Source: Collodictyon triciliatum
Taxonomy: Eukaryota > CRuMs
Assembly: GCA_043381765.1 (NCBI GenBank)
Contig: JBHJMP010000995.1
Span: 1 to 27,383 of the forward strand
Direction of reading: 5' to 3'
DNA length: 27,383 nt
This document shows positions 11,001-21,420 of the stretch, piece after piece; position 1 is the first letter of the stretch, and each line of letters opens with the position of its first letter. The notes under the pieces were generated by a model, which searched no databases, was not told where the DNA came from, and was given only the letters and a program-made list of their open reading frames with translations. The translations under genes and the position numbers were made by a program.

Positions 11001-12960
11001 GCCAATTTACATATAGTCTTCTGCATTGGGTTGATTCTGTTGATATTTCCGCAATATTTGATTTCATGTACTCATTTTCGAACAAATAGATACTTCACGA
11101 AAGAAACCTTAAAATCGAAGGACTGAATACGGAAATTGCGAGCTTGAGGTAACACTTGATTTTTTTTTGATTTTTTTGAATGGAGATACATCATACAACA
11201 ATTATGGGTTATTTCATCCTTCCTTTGTTATAAATCATATACTGAGCGAAACTAAGCAAGATTTTGATATATATATATAGAAAAACAAATATGGATAAAG
11301 ACCGCCTTATCAAATTGTTTGTTGAGGACCTGCACAAACTGTACACAGACACAGACCCTACCATGTGGAGAGACGGTATCAAGCAAATGTACTCGCTTAT
11401 CAAACATCTTTGTCTGCATTGTCCATTAATCATAACAGTTATAATTCTTTGGATTTATAAAGGTAGGCCATAAGTTTCTAAACTGATTATTTTCTCATCA
11501 AACTATCCTTTCTATCAGGTATGACACCTATGTGACCAAAGCAAGTCGAAAGCGTATCAGTAAAGACGAAAAAGAAAGAATTGAAGGTAACGACGCTGAT
11601 CAATTTAGAGTTTTAGTATTCAGCTATAAATCTTAAAAAAAAAAAAACAAGTTGCATTTTTGATCCGCTTTTTTATTCTTATTTTCATAAAAAGTACAAT
11701 TTTGCATAGTCGATTGTATTCTGAAAACAGATGCTTGCAGAGTTTTCTAGGCAGCGCGAATACATGGAGCGTTCTCTGTCCACTTTGAAAAACAAAGCCG
11801 TGCGAACTGAAACGAATTTAAAGCAAGACTTTGTTAAAAAGCTGGGAGAAAATGCATCTTTGATAGAGTTTGTCTATTATTAATATTACTGAAAAATTTA
11901 TTTGTGAATAGCTTTGTGATTTTGCCTTTCAATTAATACTGAAAACAATATGATGAAACACGCTTCACATGACTTCTCTCATTTTTTCTTTTTTCATTGA
12001 CCGACAGCGAGTTGAACACTCTCCGCAGAGAACACCGAGAACTCGAGCTGAAGTATTCCACTCTTCAGGTACGATATATGATTTCATGAATACGAAAACA
12101 AACGAGCTTTTTTTTTGGCATTTGATCTGAAATTAAGGCAATTTATCCACTACCCAAATTCAACAACTGGTCTGGATACAGCCCAATCAATGAAAATTTA
12201 CAAATGACAACCAGAAGCTTATTTAATTAGTCTGAGTTCATATGATTGCCAACCATTAGTCCAAAGTGCAATCCCAAGAAATTGCTGCTCGAACACGGGC
12301 CCGTACACCGCCATCTCGCAGCACACCAAAGGAAGATATCCTCCCACTACCCCCACCAAGCCGAGGCAGAATAATCAAAGGAAGCACAGTCACCTCGGCA
12401 GGCGACTTGACTCGGTATGCTAGTACCTTTGTATTCCATGACTTGAGCAATCACTTGAGAACTGAAACAATTACAAATACTTACACATACAGCAGCACCA
12501 TGTACAATTTATGTTAACTTATGCGTACCCCACAAAAGCTCTGAGAGGATGCGAATGTCTGAATTGTTACTCCAAGTGGAGGAGAATAACAAGGAAATTG
12601 ACATGTATCGGCTCGAAATACAGAGGTTGCGAGACCAAGTGGCCACTCTTTTGCAGCGCTCCATCGTGGCAGAATCTAATGGGAATGGTAGCCGATGACA
12701 TCCAAATCAAACCAATCATTGTCCAAATATCTACTTTATATATAATTATTCTCGTCATCCAACTAATGACAAGGATACGAAATACCATTATTATTTTTAT
12801 TTCAGTTGGATTTGCTGTATCAATTCTCATCACTTATCCATCTATGTTATTGTTTTTATTTTTTAAAAAATCAGCAGATGGCTGGTTGCCTCCTGCAAAC
12901 GGCTCCCAGGGCCAGTTAGAGGATGATAGTGCGGCACGGCCCAGCTCCAGCTCCAAGTAA
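5020..12960 (+). CDS. CFAP57: Cilia- and flagella-associated protein 57 (WD40 plus coiled coil), complete
   Basis: CFAP57/WDR65 is an axonemal protein linked to assembly of inner-arm dyneins in motile cilia. Exons: 5020-5205, 5312-5398, 5573-5737, 5879-6040, 6104-6283, 6463-6519, 6625-6733, 6926-7000, 7156-7279, 7362-7485, 7666-7765, 7892-7989, 8100-8200, 8379-8448, 8630-8744, 8893-9029, 9178-9280, 9486-9579, 9658-9751, 9867-10040, 10151-10268, 10427-10614, 10744-10989, 11090-11148, 11281-11388, 11519-11586, 11741-11867, 12008-12068, 12260-12414, 12539-12687, 12875-12960. The sum is 3720 nt or 1239 aa, close to the roughly 1250 aa of the human protein. Residues 1-630 are WD40 repeats with family strings such as SPSRKYLAISEK, CGSDRSVRIWNY and AGHDGAIYEW. 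Residues about 631-1110 are charged coiled coil, including QELEKFRFVLDYK near 920 and FSRQREYMERSLSTLK. A basic, Pro/Ser-rich linker (about 1110-1162) precedes the conserved helix IDMYRLEIQRLRDQV. Introns after exons 2 and 21 are GC-AG. The start is the first ATG that gives the family N-terminus. Confidence 0.95.
5399..5572 (+). other. GC-AG intron 2 of CFAP57
   Basis: The donor is CAG|GCAAGA, identical over nine bases to that of the ArgRS GC intron; the acceptor is TGTAG|GTCAC. The join gives SDPFAQ-VTIMNLQTRKR, in line with other CFAP57 proteins. A read-through meets no family sequence. Confidence 0.82.
9375..9428 (+). repeat. (TTTCTG)9 microsatellite in CFAP57 intron 17
   Basis: Nine perfect copies of a 6-bp pyrimidine-rich unit are followed by a long T/C tract. 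The array sits upstream of the acceptor used for exon 18 (AG at 9484-9485). Open frames that encode Phe-Cys or Val-Ser repeats here are artefacts of the array. Confidence 0.95.
10269..10426 (+). other. GC-AG intron 21 of CFAP57
   Basis: The donor is AAAAG|GCTAGT and the acceptor ATTAG|ATGTA. The GC donor leaves phase 1 and rebuilds a GAT codon, giving HSK-D-VYKRDMQVEKD in frame with the next exon. The nearest GT, four bases further on, would create a stop at the junction. Confidence 0.75.
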
Positions 12961-13922
12961 GTCGTGTTTTACCTCTCTTCCACCTTTGCCCTTTCCTCCA
13001 CACCTTCCAATCCCAAGTCGCACAAGAAGGCTTCGCCCACCAATACCCAAACCCATGCTTGCATCACGCCCTCACGCTCTCCAAATCTCTCACAGAAAAG
13101 GACGAGGTACGCGCGGCAATATGATGCTTCAGGCCCTCAGCCCATAGACCCGTTTGCACACTGAAATACCGCAGCATTGTTGAGACGTGGTGCCATGAAG
13201 TTGTTAAAGGGGCAAAAGAATTGTGGTACACCTCTCCAACATATATTTCAGAAGCGAGAATACCAAAGGAATAAATGTGACATTTTAAAACGGCACCAAA
13301 GAAATTCACGGAAAGGAGATTCCCAAGGAAATATGGATAAATGTGGACATATGGTATATAATATACAGCATCGCATGTCACATCGATGCCCAATTCAGGT
13401 TTCTGGCCACAGTCGCAGCCACAAACGAACACACAAACCCACCACACGCTTATATTCCTGCCAATGAAAAAGCTTGGCTTCGGCACGCATATATACCTTT
13501 CCTTTTTCTTCATTCTATTTTATTAGTTTTCACTTGTGTGTGCGCGTGTGTGTGGAATCGACACGGAAGCAAATAATCACCTGCCGATCCGCCTGTTCGT
13601 ACCACAACACATTATCCGGTTGTGACATGTGTGCGCCGCTCTTGAATAGTGTGTGAGAAAGAAAGAAAAAACAAAGCACAGACAATCTCGCTTGGCATTG
13701 GACTATGAGGAAGAAGCCCGTCCGAATCCTGGCCCACTTTTCGCTTCCATCGCCCAATTTCTTTTATTTCTTTATTTTTTTTCTCACATTGATGTCCTCT
13801 CTTTTCTGTTAAAAAAAAGGTTTTAGTTTTAGTATTAGCGTTCATATTATTGGTAATGTTTCTTTAAATAATAATAATATTAAAAAAAAACCCAGTGCAA
13901 AGCATAGACACCACACACAAGA
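12961..13922. other. Intergenic region between CFAP57 and G6PD
   Basis: No coding match appears on either strand. The first 200 bp are C-rich and proline-codon-like but show no family similarity. An AATAAA-like element at about 13268 could serve CFAP57 polyadenylation; this is weak. The last 150 bp are A/T-rich and probably contain the G6PD promoter and leader. Confidence 0.6.
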
Positions 13923-16900
13923 ATGGCCCAGGAGTCTTCTTCCAGCTGCTTCACTTTTGTCTTGGTGGGCGCATCAGGCGACCTTGCAAGGAAGATCACG
14001 TTTCCGACGCTCTTTGCACTCTTCCGCAAGGATCTGCTGCCTCCAAACACCATCATTGTGGGTTACGCTCGCTCGGAGCTGAAGCGTGAGGATTATCTGC
14101 AGCGAATCCACGCAAACATCAAGGCCGATCAAGAGACACTGGCTCGCTTTGATTCTATGTATGCCACCTTCCTGTGCATAGTTTCTTTTCGTTCCTTTAT
14201 GTATAGTTAGAACTACATTCTTTTTCTTTTTTCTCTCTTTTATTTATTTATTTATTAAAAAAAATACAGCAACTTTTAAAAACCGCTTTTCTTTTTGTGT
14301 GTTTTTAGTTGCCACTACGTCGCAGGCAAGTATGAATCAGCTGAAGATATGGCAGTGTTGGACAAGTTTGTTACTGAACATGAGAGCAAGTTTGAGACTG
14401 CCAACCGTGCTTTCTACTTGGTTTGCCTCTGCCTCACGATTTGTTTTCATACAGATGAAGACACCTGTGCCCACTCATGCTTTCTTCTTTTTGTTGTTAC
14501 ATATATATTTTGCACGAAGCCTCTCAGTGTGTACTCAATGAAAGGTTCGTTTCTCATTTAGGCCATCCCACCCAATATCTTTACAGACGTTTCCCGTTCA
14601 GTGAAAACAAGTGCCATTCGAAACAATGGATGGTAAGAGGATGTTTACTTGCAACCACAGAAGGAGGATTTTGCTATACTTGTGCATGTTGTTGGTGCTG
14701 GAGCTCACATACTCATAGTGACCAAAAAAAAAAAAACCAAGACGAATGAGTGAAAATGAAAAGGGGAAAAGTGTACTTAAGAATTGAAAGTCATTACAAA
14801 TATTAGTTTTTGGAAGTCGACAAGCCTTTTGTTAAATGAAAGGAATGTATTTTCTTTTGTTAAGAATATCCTGTTGACTTATTTATCGCTTTGCTACCAG
14901 GACAAGAATAATTGTGGAAAAGCCTTTTGGTCGTGATTTGGAAACAGCTACTGTTTTGCTTGACCAACTCAGTGCTCTCTTTGATGAGTCGCAGATGTAC
15001 AGAATCGACCATTATCTTGGTATCAATAATATCCTAACATACGTCTCGCGAATGCATCGTTTTGGGGGAAAAATATACTTTTTTCTTTATTATGAAAAAG
15101 AAAATATGCTTCAAGATTTCGACAAAACGCTCACATGTCCTTCAAATTCTATTATATGTTATTCAACTTTGTATATTGGAAAAGTTACCCAAAGAAATTA
15201 CACACATATCAAGAAAATCTGAATTCATTGTTGATAGTTTGTCTAATCTATGTAATCTTTTCTTCTCATTCCGCAAGGCAAGGCAATGGTCCAGAATCTC
15301 ATGGCCCTCCGCTTCACCAACAGAGTTTTCGAGGTACCTTGAATCCAAGGAGCAGATATTTTTTCTGCCAGAGTGTGGCGAATGATAGAAATATGAACAA
15401 ATATCGCAACAATTACTATTTTTTCTTTTGTATTGTTCCCACTCCAAATAACGTCTTTGCCATTCAGCCTCTCTGGTCCAACCAGCACATCGCCAACGTG
15501 CAGATTGTCTTCAAAGTATGTCACTCATTAAACACGAAAAGAAAGGAATTCTATATTGAAACATATTCAAGGCGTATACGTTGCGAGCATGAACTTCTCA
15601 CGACTTTATCATCCATCGAAATGCCACTCAATTGTTTCTTTATTTCCCCCTTTTTAAGTTCTCCATCTTATATTTAAGAAAACTATTGTCCTTATCAGGA
15701 GGATATAGGAGTCACTGGGCGTGGAGGATATTTCGACAATTATGGTATTATTCGTGACATCATGCAGAATCACCTGTTGCAAATACTGACCCTTGTTGCC
15801 ATGGAGCCACCTTGTGATAATTCTGATGAGGCTATACGCGATGAGAAGGTGATTATCTCGACCTATTATTATTGTTTGAGCAGTTCTCAGAGCTAAAATC
15901 TTGAAGCCATAATTACCCCATCCACCTATCTAAATCAAACTATCCTTTATGGACTTGTCGGTGCGCACTATGATAGGTGAAAGTACTGAAATCAATGGAC
16001 GTCTTAAAGCTGGAAGATCTGGTTGTCGGTCAGTTTGCCGCAGGAAAGGTACATGCATATACAAAAATGATCATTTAGCATGAGAAGATTATATAATTCA
16101 ATTCCTTTCTTTCAAAAACGAATCCATATTCAGTTCACTTTGCTTGCATTCTGAATAGGGAGAAAAAGGCTATCTTGAACTGGATGACGTCCCCAAAGAC
16201 TCCGTCACACCCACATACGCCTGCGCTCATTTTCGCATTCGTAACCACAGATGGGAAGGAGTTCCCTTCATCCTAAGGAGTGGGAAAGGGCTGGATGCTA
16301 GGTAGCTTCTGCATCTTACACTTTATTCAAATATGATTTTTTCTTATATTCATAGTGTATCAAAAGGTGAAATAAAATTAAAAAAAAACAAAGAAAAGAT
16401 AAACTCGCTTCTTGCCTAACGCATTTCCACAAAAAAAAAAAATCATTAGAAGAATATGATAAATTTTATTGTTCTTTCTTTCATTTTGCGCAATATGTCG
16501 GTGGCTTTGACCTTGGTGAAGAAATGAGTATTTCTCTTATTCCTGATTAACTTTATTCAGAAAAACGGAGGTTCGCATTCAGTTCAAGCGTGTTCCCGGC
16601 AGATTCTGCGATGTAGGTGTTCTCATAAATTTATAAAACTTATAGTGTATTCTTTTGCAATTTAGTTAGAGTAGCAGCGACAGTGGCATATTAATGAACT
16701 GAACAATCTTGCCCTTCATGTCGATGGATTCAAACCTTCTTGCTTATCATCAGGGACAGGATACTTCACAGAACGAGCTTGTCATTCGCGTTCAGCCACA
16801 GGAGGCACTCTACCTGAAGATGATGACAAAGATGCCCGGCCTTAACAACGACTTTGCGCGCACGGAACTGGATTTAACATATCACTCTAGGTTCAAGGTT

Positions 16901-17548
16901 CTGATGCAGCCGCTTTCTTGTTTTCTATATTTGAAAAATAAAATACCTTTTTCAGTTGAATTCACGTATATCTTATCTTTCTTGTAGGTTGATATCCCTG
17001 GGGCTTACGAGCGATTGTTCTATGATGCTGTGAAAGGAAACCAAAGCCTTTTCGGTACTATATCCATTCACATTGATTTCAGCACAATTGCCAATTGAGA
17101 CTTGTTTATCTTTCCTACTTTTCTTTTTTTTTTTTCTTCCGCTTTATATTACCTCAGCAAACCCACTGAGACCTTTTGATGACTTTAGTTCGAAAGGATG
17201 AGATACTCCACGCTTGGAGAATATTCACTCCGGTTCTTCATGAGCTCGAAGCGAAGAGGATTCAACCCGAGCCTTATGAATTTGGCTCTAGAGGCCCCGC
17301 AAAGGTATGTTTGTAGAATTGTTTGTGTATTGAAGCTCTTTGTTATCGAGATTTCGAGAAGAGTGAAATGAAAAACCGTGAAATATTGTTGAAAACGAAA
17401 TCAATCAAAAAAAAAGAAATAAGTTTATGAAAATACGCGGCGGGATAGTCACCTCTCTTAATGCGCGCAGGCCATCGCTATGATTCAAGAGCTGGGCTTT
17501 GTCAGAGACGAATCCTACATGTGGAAGACGGAGGTTGGTAGACACTAG
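13923..17548 (+). CDS. G6PD: Glucose-6-phosphate 1-dehydrogenase, complete
   Basis: The enzyme oxidises glucose-6-phosphate to 6-phosphogluconolactone and reduces NADP+, the entry step of the oxidative pentose-phosphate pathway. Exons: 13923-14158, 14309-14420, 14562-14632, 14901-15019, 15278-15333, 15468-15515, 15699-15848, 15977-16048, 16159-16301, 16561-16612, 16754-16897, 16988-17054, 17189-17304, 17471-17548. The total is 1464 nt or 487 aa, normal for the family. Visible motifs are the NADP-binding GASGDLARK (16-24), EKPFGRD (about 146-152), the active-site RIDHYLG (about 174-180), [67 protein letters not shown] and EAWRIF-like HAWRIFTP. No plastid or other targeting extension is seen, so a cytosolic location is inferred. 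All 13 introns are GT-AG and every phase matches. The protein ends TEVGRH at a TAG. Confidence 0.97.
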
Positions 17549-18450
17549 ACCGGTAGAATGCATGATGGGTTGGAGTGAGAGAACACGCTTCTCATAAACA
17601 AGAGAGGAGTCATTTCCCTATAAGTAACACCATCAAGCCGAGCTGTTTTAGATGTTCACTGCCCAGAGCCTTTTTCCTTTTCTCTTCACTCCGCCCGATT
17701 TCAATAATGGCAGAGAGGGCAACTTTATAGCTGCTATGTGTGCGATGAAACGCTATTTACGCGCGAGTCACACGAAACCTCGACCTTCGGAGAGTCCTGC
17801 GCCATTCTGCTCTCGCTCTCGTCGCGCATGACTGTTGCAAACAGATGTTTGATTGTAACAAGTAGATGCATGATTGCAACAAGCAGCAGTATGATTATAA
17901 CAAGGAGATGCAGATACTGAAAGAGGCTTTGTGAGTGGGGGCGTGGCGTGTGAGGAAATCCCGTCCGGTTACAATCCAATCGTACGGACAGGCACAATAA
18001 GGATGGCACTTTCTTCTTCGTTCTCGTCTTAGGATGTAGAATGATAATAAAACTATGAAAAGCGCGCAGTGTCTGGCAAGAATACAAAACCCGAGTAGGA
18101 TTAAAGGCTGTTAGATCGTAGAGTTGTTGAATCAAACATAAAAAAAAAAAAGAAAAAAGAAAAAAAAGGAGACTTATAGTGTCAAAGTACTCAATAGAAG
18201 TCCTTCCTTTTTTTTTTCTCCCTTTCCTCTCTCTCTTTTTTCTTTCTTTCTCCCTTTTATTCTCGCAAAGTCCACTCCGATCGAACTGGAGCGAAAACGA
18301 CTCATCCACAAGAGCCCCTCGAATAAGCCCCAAGCCCAATACCCCTTATCTCCTCCTTCTAAACCGCTGCCTTGTGTGTTCCCTCAGCCCGGTTCTTTTA
18401 GGGCCGCGTGTTTAGAAGACGGACACAATCTGCCTCCGACACGAGGGACA
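17549..18450. other. Intergenic region between G6PD and the kelch gene
   Basis: It holds G6PD 3' sequence, a 21-bp tandem repeat, an A/G-rich run (18139-18170) and a C/T-rich run (18204-18256) upstream of the kelch start. A 201-codon open frame on the minus strand (18339-17734) covers much of it, but its composition follows the low-complexity DNA and no family is recognised. An AATAAA occurs near 18043. Confidence 0.6.
17841..17904. repeat. Imperfect 21-bp tandem repeat, three copies
   Basis: Three successive segments of 21 bp each end in a T-G/A-C/T-AACAAG type core (around 17861, 17882 and 17903), with internal differences. A partial fourth copy begins GAGATGCAG. It lies about 300 bp past the G6PD stop codon, in likely 3' flanking sequence. 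Confidence 0.7.
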
Positions 18451-19813
18451 ATGAGCTTCCAAAAGGAACAAACACACGATCGACCGCGCTCTTTCTCATC
18501 AGCCTCTGCTGCGGGCTCGCTTCCCGCTTCACAGTCCGCTCTCCCACCGAAGAAGCGTTTCGGGCATTCACTATCCTGCATTGACTTTGGGGGGTTCGAT
18601 AACGCGGCGTACATATTCGGTGGCTGCCTGGCTACGGGAAACGCCTCTCAAGACTTGTATAAGCTGGACTTGGGTTTGTGATTGTATCTCTGTTGTGTGA
18701 GGATGTTATAGAAGTGTGATGTGTTATCATGTTGGAGATATGAAATTAGTTGTGTGTTTGTTTGTTTATTTTTCTTTTTTCTTTTTTCTTTTTTCTTTTT
18801 CTTTTTTGTCTGAATTTATCACCAATATTCTGCTCTCACTTTGAGCAGACACAATGAAGTGGGACGCAATTACTGTAACAGATGGAGAACCACCGCAGCC
18901 GCGTTTCTCTCATGCCTCTGTTATTCTTGGAAGAAAACTTTTTGTGTTTGGGGGCTGTGATGACCATAATACCTGCTTTGGAGACTTGCATGTTTTTGAC
19001 TTTGGTAGGAATCTGTATGTCGACTGACGATAATGACGTTATATTCATCTGTAAAATAATCATATCAAATATTATATCTCTTTTCTTTTCAACTTTTCAT
19101 TTGTATGGATATTGCCCCACTAGATCTAAGCATATCATTCATTTATTCTTCTTTTTTTTTCTTTTTGTAGACATATCGTGGCCTATTGCATGTGGGTTTA
19201 CTACTCATTAAAAAAAATAATGAATATTTGTATAGAAAGACTTATCTCTTTTTCTTTTTCGTTCATTACTTTTCAAACTCTCCTGTCATATTGATTAGAT
19301 GACCGCTCATGGGAGACTCTTTCTGCTGGAGGCCGGCGCCCATCTCCAAGGCACGGGCATACAATGAGTGCCATAGGAAATAAAATCTATTTGTTTGGTG
19401 GGATGTTCCAGCAAACCATATTTGGAGACCTATATTGCTTCGATATAGGTGCCAAGAAAAACACATTATTTTATCTTCAAGCTCTCATTTACTTTTCATC
19501 TAATCTACATGCATCCATTCTTATGCATGCATCTTGAAATATGTGTATCGGTAGACACCGTCGAGTGGGAAAAACTTGAAATGGAGGGAATAGTACCTTG
19601 CCCACGAGCTTTACATTCTTCTATCACATACAATCATGTATGCTTGGTGGTCAATCATCAAAAATGCATTTTATAAATGTGCCTATTCAAATATTTTTTT
19701 GATGTTTATTTATGGGGAGTCACCACTCGTTTTTTTATATCGCATTATTGTTATCATTATTATTATCATTATTATTATCATTATTATTATCATTATTATT
19801 ATCATTATTATTA

Positions 19814-19851
<38 letters not shown>

Positions 19852-21420
19852 CTTTCCTCAGAAAATATACATGTTTGGTGGAAGATCTGGGATGAATGAG
19901 TCTTGTAATGATATATGGGTCTTCAAAGCAGGTATCGTTCTGGGTTCTTAAAGAAACGAACCTATACTGCTTTTTTTTCTTTTTATATACAAGTATGCTG
20001 ATTGATTATATTAATACATTAATTGCTATTTTTTTCAGAAAAAATGACATACTTTCGAATTAAATCATGTAGAAAAAGGAAGGCCTGAAGAATGGGAATA
20101 TATCAAAGCAACGTTCGGTTTTTTCACTTGTTTACATATATGCTTATTTTAATAAGGTTTCATAAAAAAAAAATTAGTGGCTGACAAAGATTTAATCACA
20201 AATGTTTAAAGTGGTGTAACACCCTCACCTCGATTTTCTCATGGGATGGCTGTCTATGGAGATAAATTGGTTGTATATGGAGGATTCACAACTGATTCTC
20301 AAATATTACAAGACTTGATTTGCTTCGATACTGGTAATACATATCCATAGTAACACATATTTTAGTGTGTTCATGTTACCATATGCTGACTTGTGCTCTT
20401 ATTTTTTTTTTTTAAAAAAAAAATACATTATTGCCTACCTTGTCTGAAGTCTCTAGAATGTGGCATCATACCTCCGTCAAACTTCATCTTCCTCAGTGCT
20501 ACTCTCACACGTGCATTGTGTATAATGACAATCTCTTAGTATGTCCTCGTTCTTTACATTCATGGGGAAAACTGCCTGTGGTTGCATTTATTTTTTTTCA
20601 CTCACACAAACTATATGCCCGACCACTAGATCTATGGAGGACGTGATAGATACGGTCCTTTGCGATTAGACCTGCTAAGTGTTAAACTTGGTGAGTTAAC
20701 ATGTTCTATGTTACATACCTTCTGTATCTGTATCTGTATCTGTATCTGTATCTGTATCTGTATCTGTATCTGTATCTGTATCTGTATCTGTATCTGTATC
20801 TGTATCTGTATCTGTATCTGTATCTGTATCTGTATCTGTCTTTTTTTATTTTTTTTTTTATTGTTTCTTTGCATTACATGATAAATGAATTTTGGATGCT
20901 ATTTTGATCACAAAACAATCGTTAATAAAACAAATATTTTAAAAATAATCTAAACCAGCATCAGAGACACCAAAACCCAGTATCAAAACACCCAACTTTC
21001 CAGAGCTCCGATTTACAGATGAAAGCGCGACAAGAGGTGACTTTACGATTGTTCTTTACTCTCTGAGGGAGGACATTTACTTGAATAATCGTTTTCATAT
21101 ACTGACTTGGGCCCAGAAAAGAGAAGAAGAAAAAAGAGCATTATACCACCTTTTCTGGTTGCAAGAGAGTGGGAGATGAAATTATTCCCTCTCTCACTCT
21201 CTTGAAGACAATTAATGAATTATTTCAAACATTTATGTTGTATTCGAGTACAGAATCGAGTTCGAGTTGGGCCAAAGGTTCCAGTTTGGTACCGCAGATA
21301 CCCCACGGCGCCGAGCTTTCAATCAGCCGTTCTACGCGACGGGTTTTTAGATGGCAAAATAACACCTTAGCTGGATTCTTTGGTGGTTTGGTGTTGGGCT
21401 ATTTAATTGGATTGAGGTGA
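18451..21420 (+). CDS. Kelch-repeat propeller protein with C-terminal hydrophobic segment
   Basis: A kelch beta-propeller probably serves as a protein-binding scaffold; partner unknown. Exons: 18451-18673, 18849-19004, 19299-19448, 19555-19637, 19862-19931, 20073-20112, 20212-20333, 20450-20538, 20630-20690, 20959-21036, 21254-21420, for 1239 nt or 412 aa. After a Ser/Ala-rich leader (about 1-35), six kelch units are visible by their double glycines: YIFGGC, FVFGGCDD, YLFGGMF, YMFGGRSG, VVYGGFT and IYGGRDRYG. Each has an RFSH/RHGH-like segment before it and an FD/DL segment after it. A Thr/Pro-rich linker then leads to a C-terminal stretch, LAGFFGGLVLGYLIGL (about 396-411), that can span a membrane and would make this a tail-anchored protein. 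The TGA stop overlaps a strong donor (AG|GTGAGT at 21417). Splicing there to 21680 would replace the last residue with a tail ending at 21824. Several phase-1 introns fall at repeat borders. No orthologue can be named. Confidence 0.88.
19751..19850 (+). repeat. (ATTATTATTATC)n then (ATT)n in kelch intron 4
   Basis: About five 12-bp units pass into a pure ATT run that ends 11 bases before the acceptor AG at 19860-19861. The frames translated through it (poly-Ile and Leu repeats) are not coding. Confidence 0.93.
20725..20838 (+). repeat. (TATCTG)19 microsatellite in kelch intron 9
   Basis: About 19 perfect copies of TATCTG sit just downstream of the exon 9 donor (20691), followed by a T-rich tract. 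It is the longest perfect 6-bp array in the window. It differs from the CFAP57 intron array by one base per unit (TTTCTG versus TATCTG). Confidence 0.95.

Noticed and set aside
11264-11473. CFAP57 exon 25 extended to about 11462 along the open frame
   Set aside because: The extension encodes a hydrophobic stretch foreign to the family and cannot join the next exon in phase. The donor at 11389 gives DGIKQ-M-YDTYVTKAS in frame.
12511-12833. Open frames spanning 12511-12960 and the minus-strand frame opposite
   Set aside because: These run through the last CFAP57 intron. The real exons 30 and 31 are in frames fixed by conserved sequence and splice phase.
19636-20907. Poly-Ile, Tyr-His and Ile-Cys or Leu-Tyr repeat proteins
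   Set aside because: They arise from the intronic ATTATTATTATC and TATCTG arrays; the flanking kelch exons splice around them in phase.
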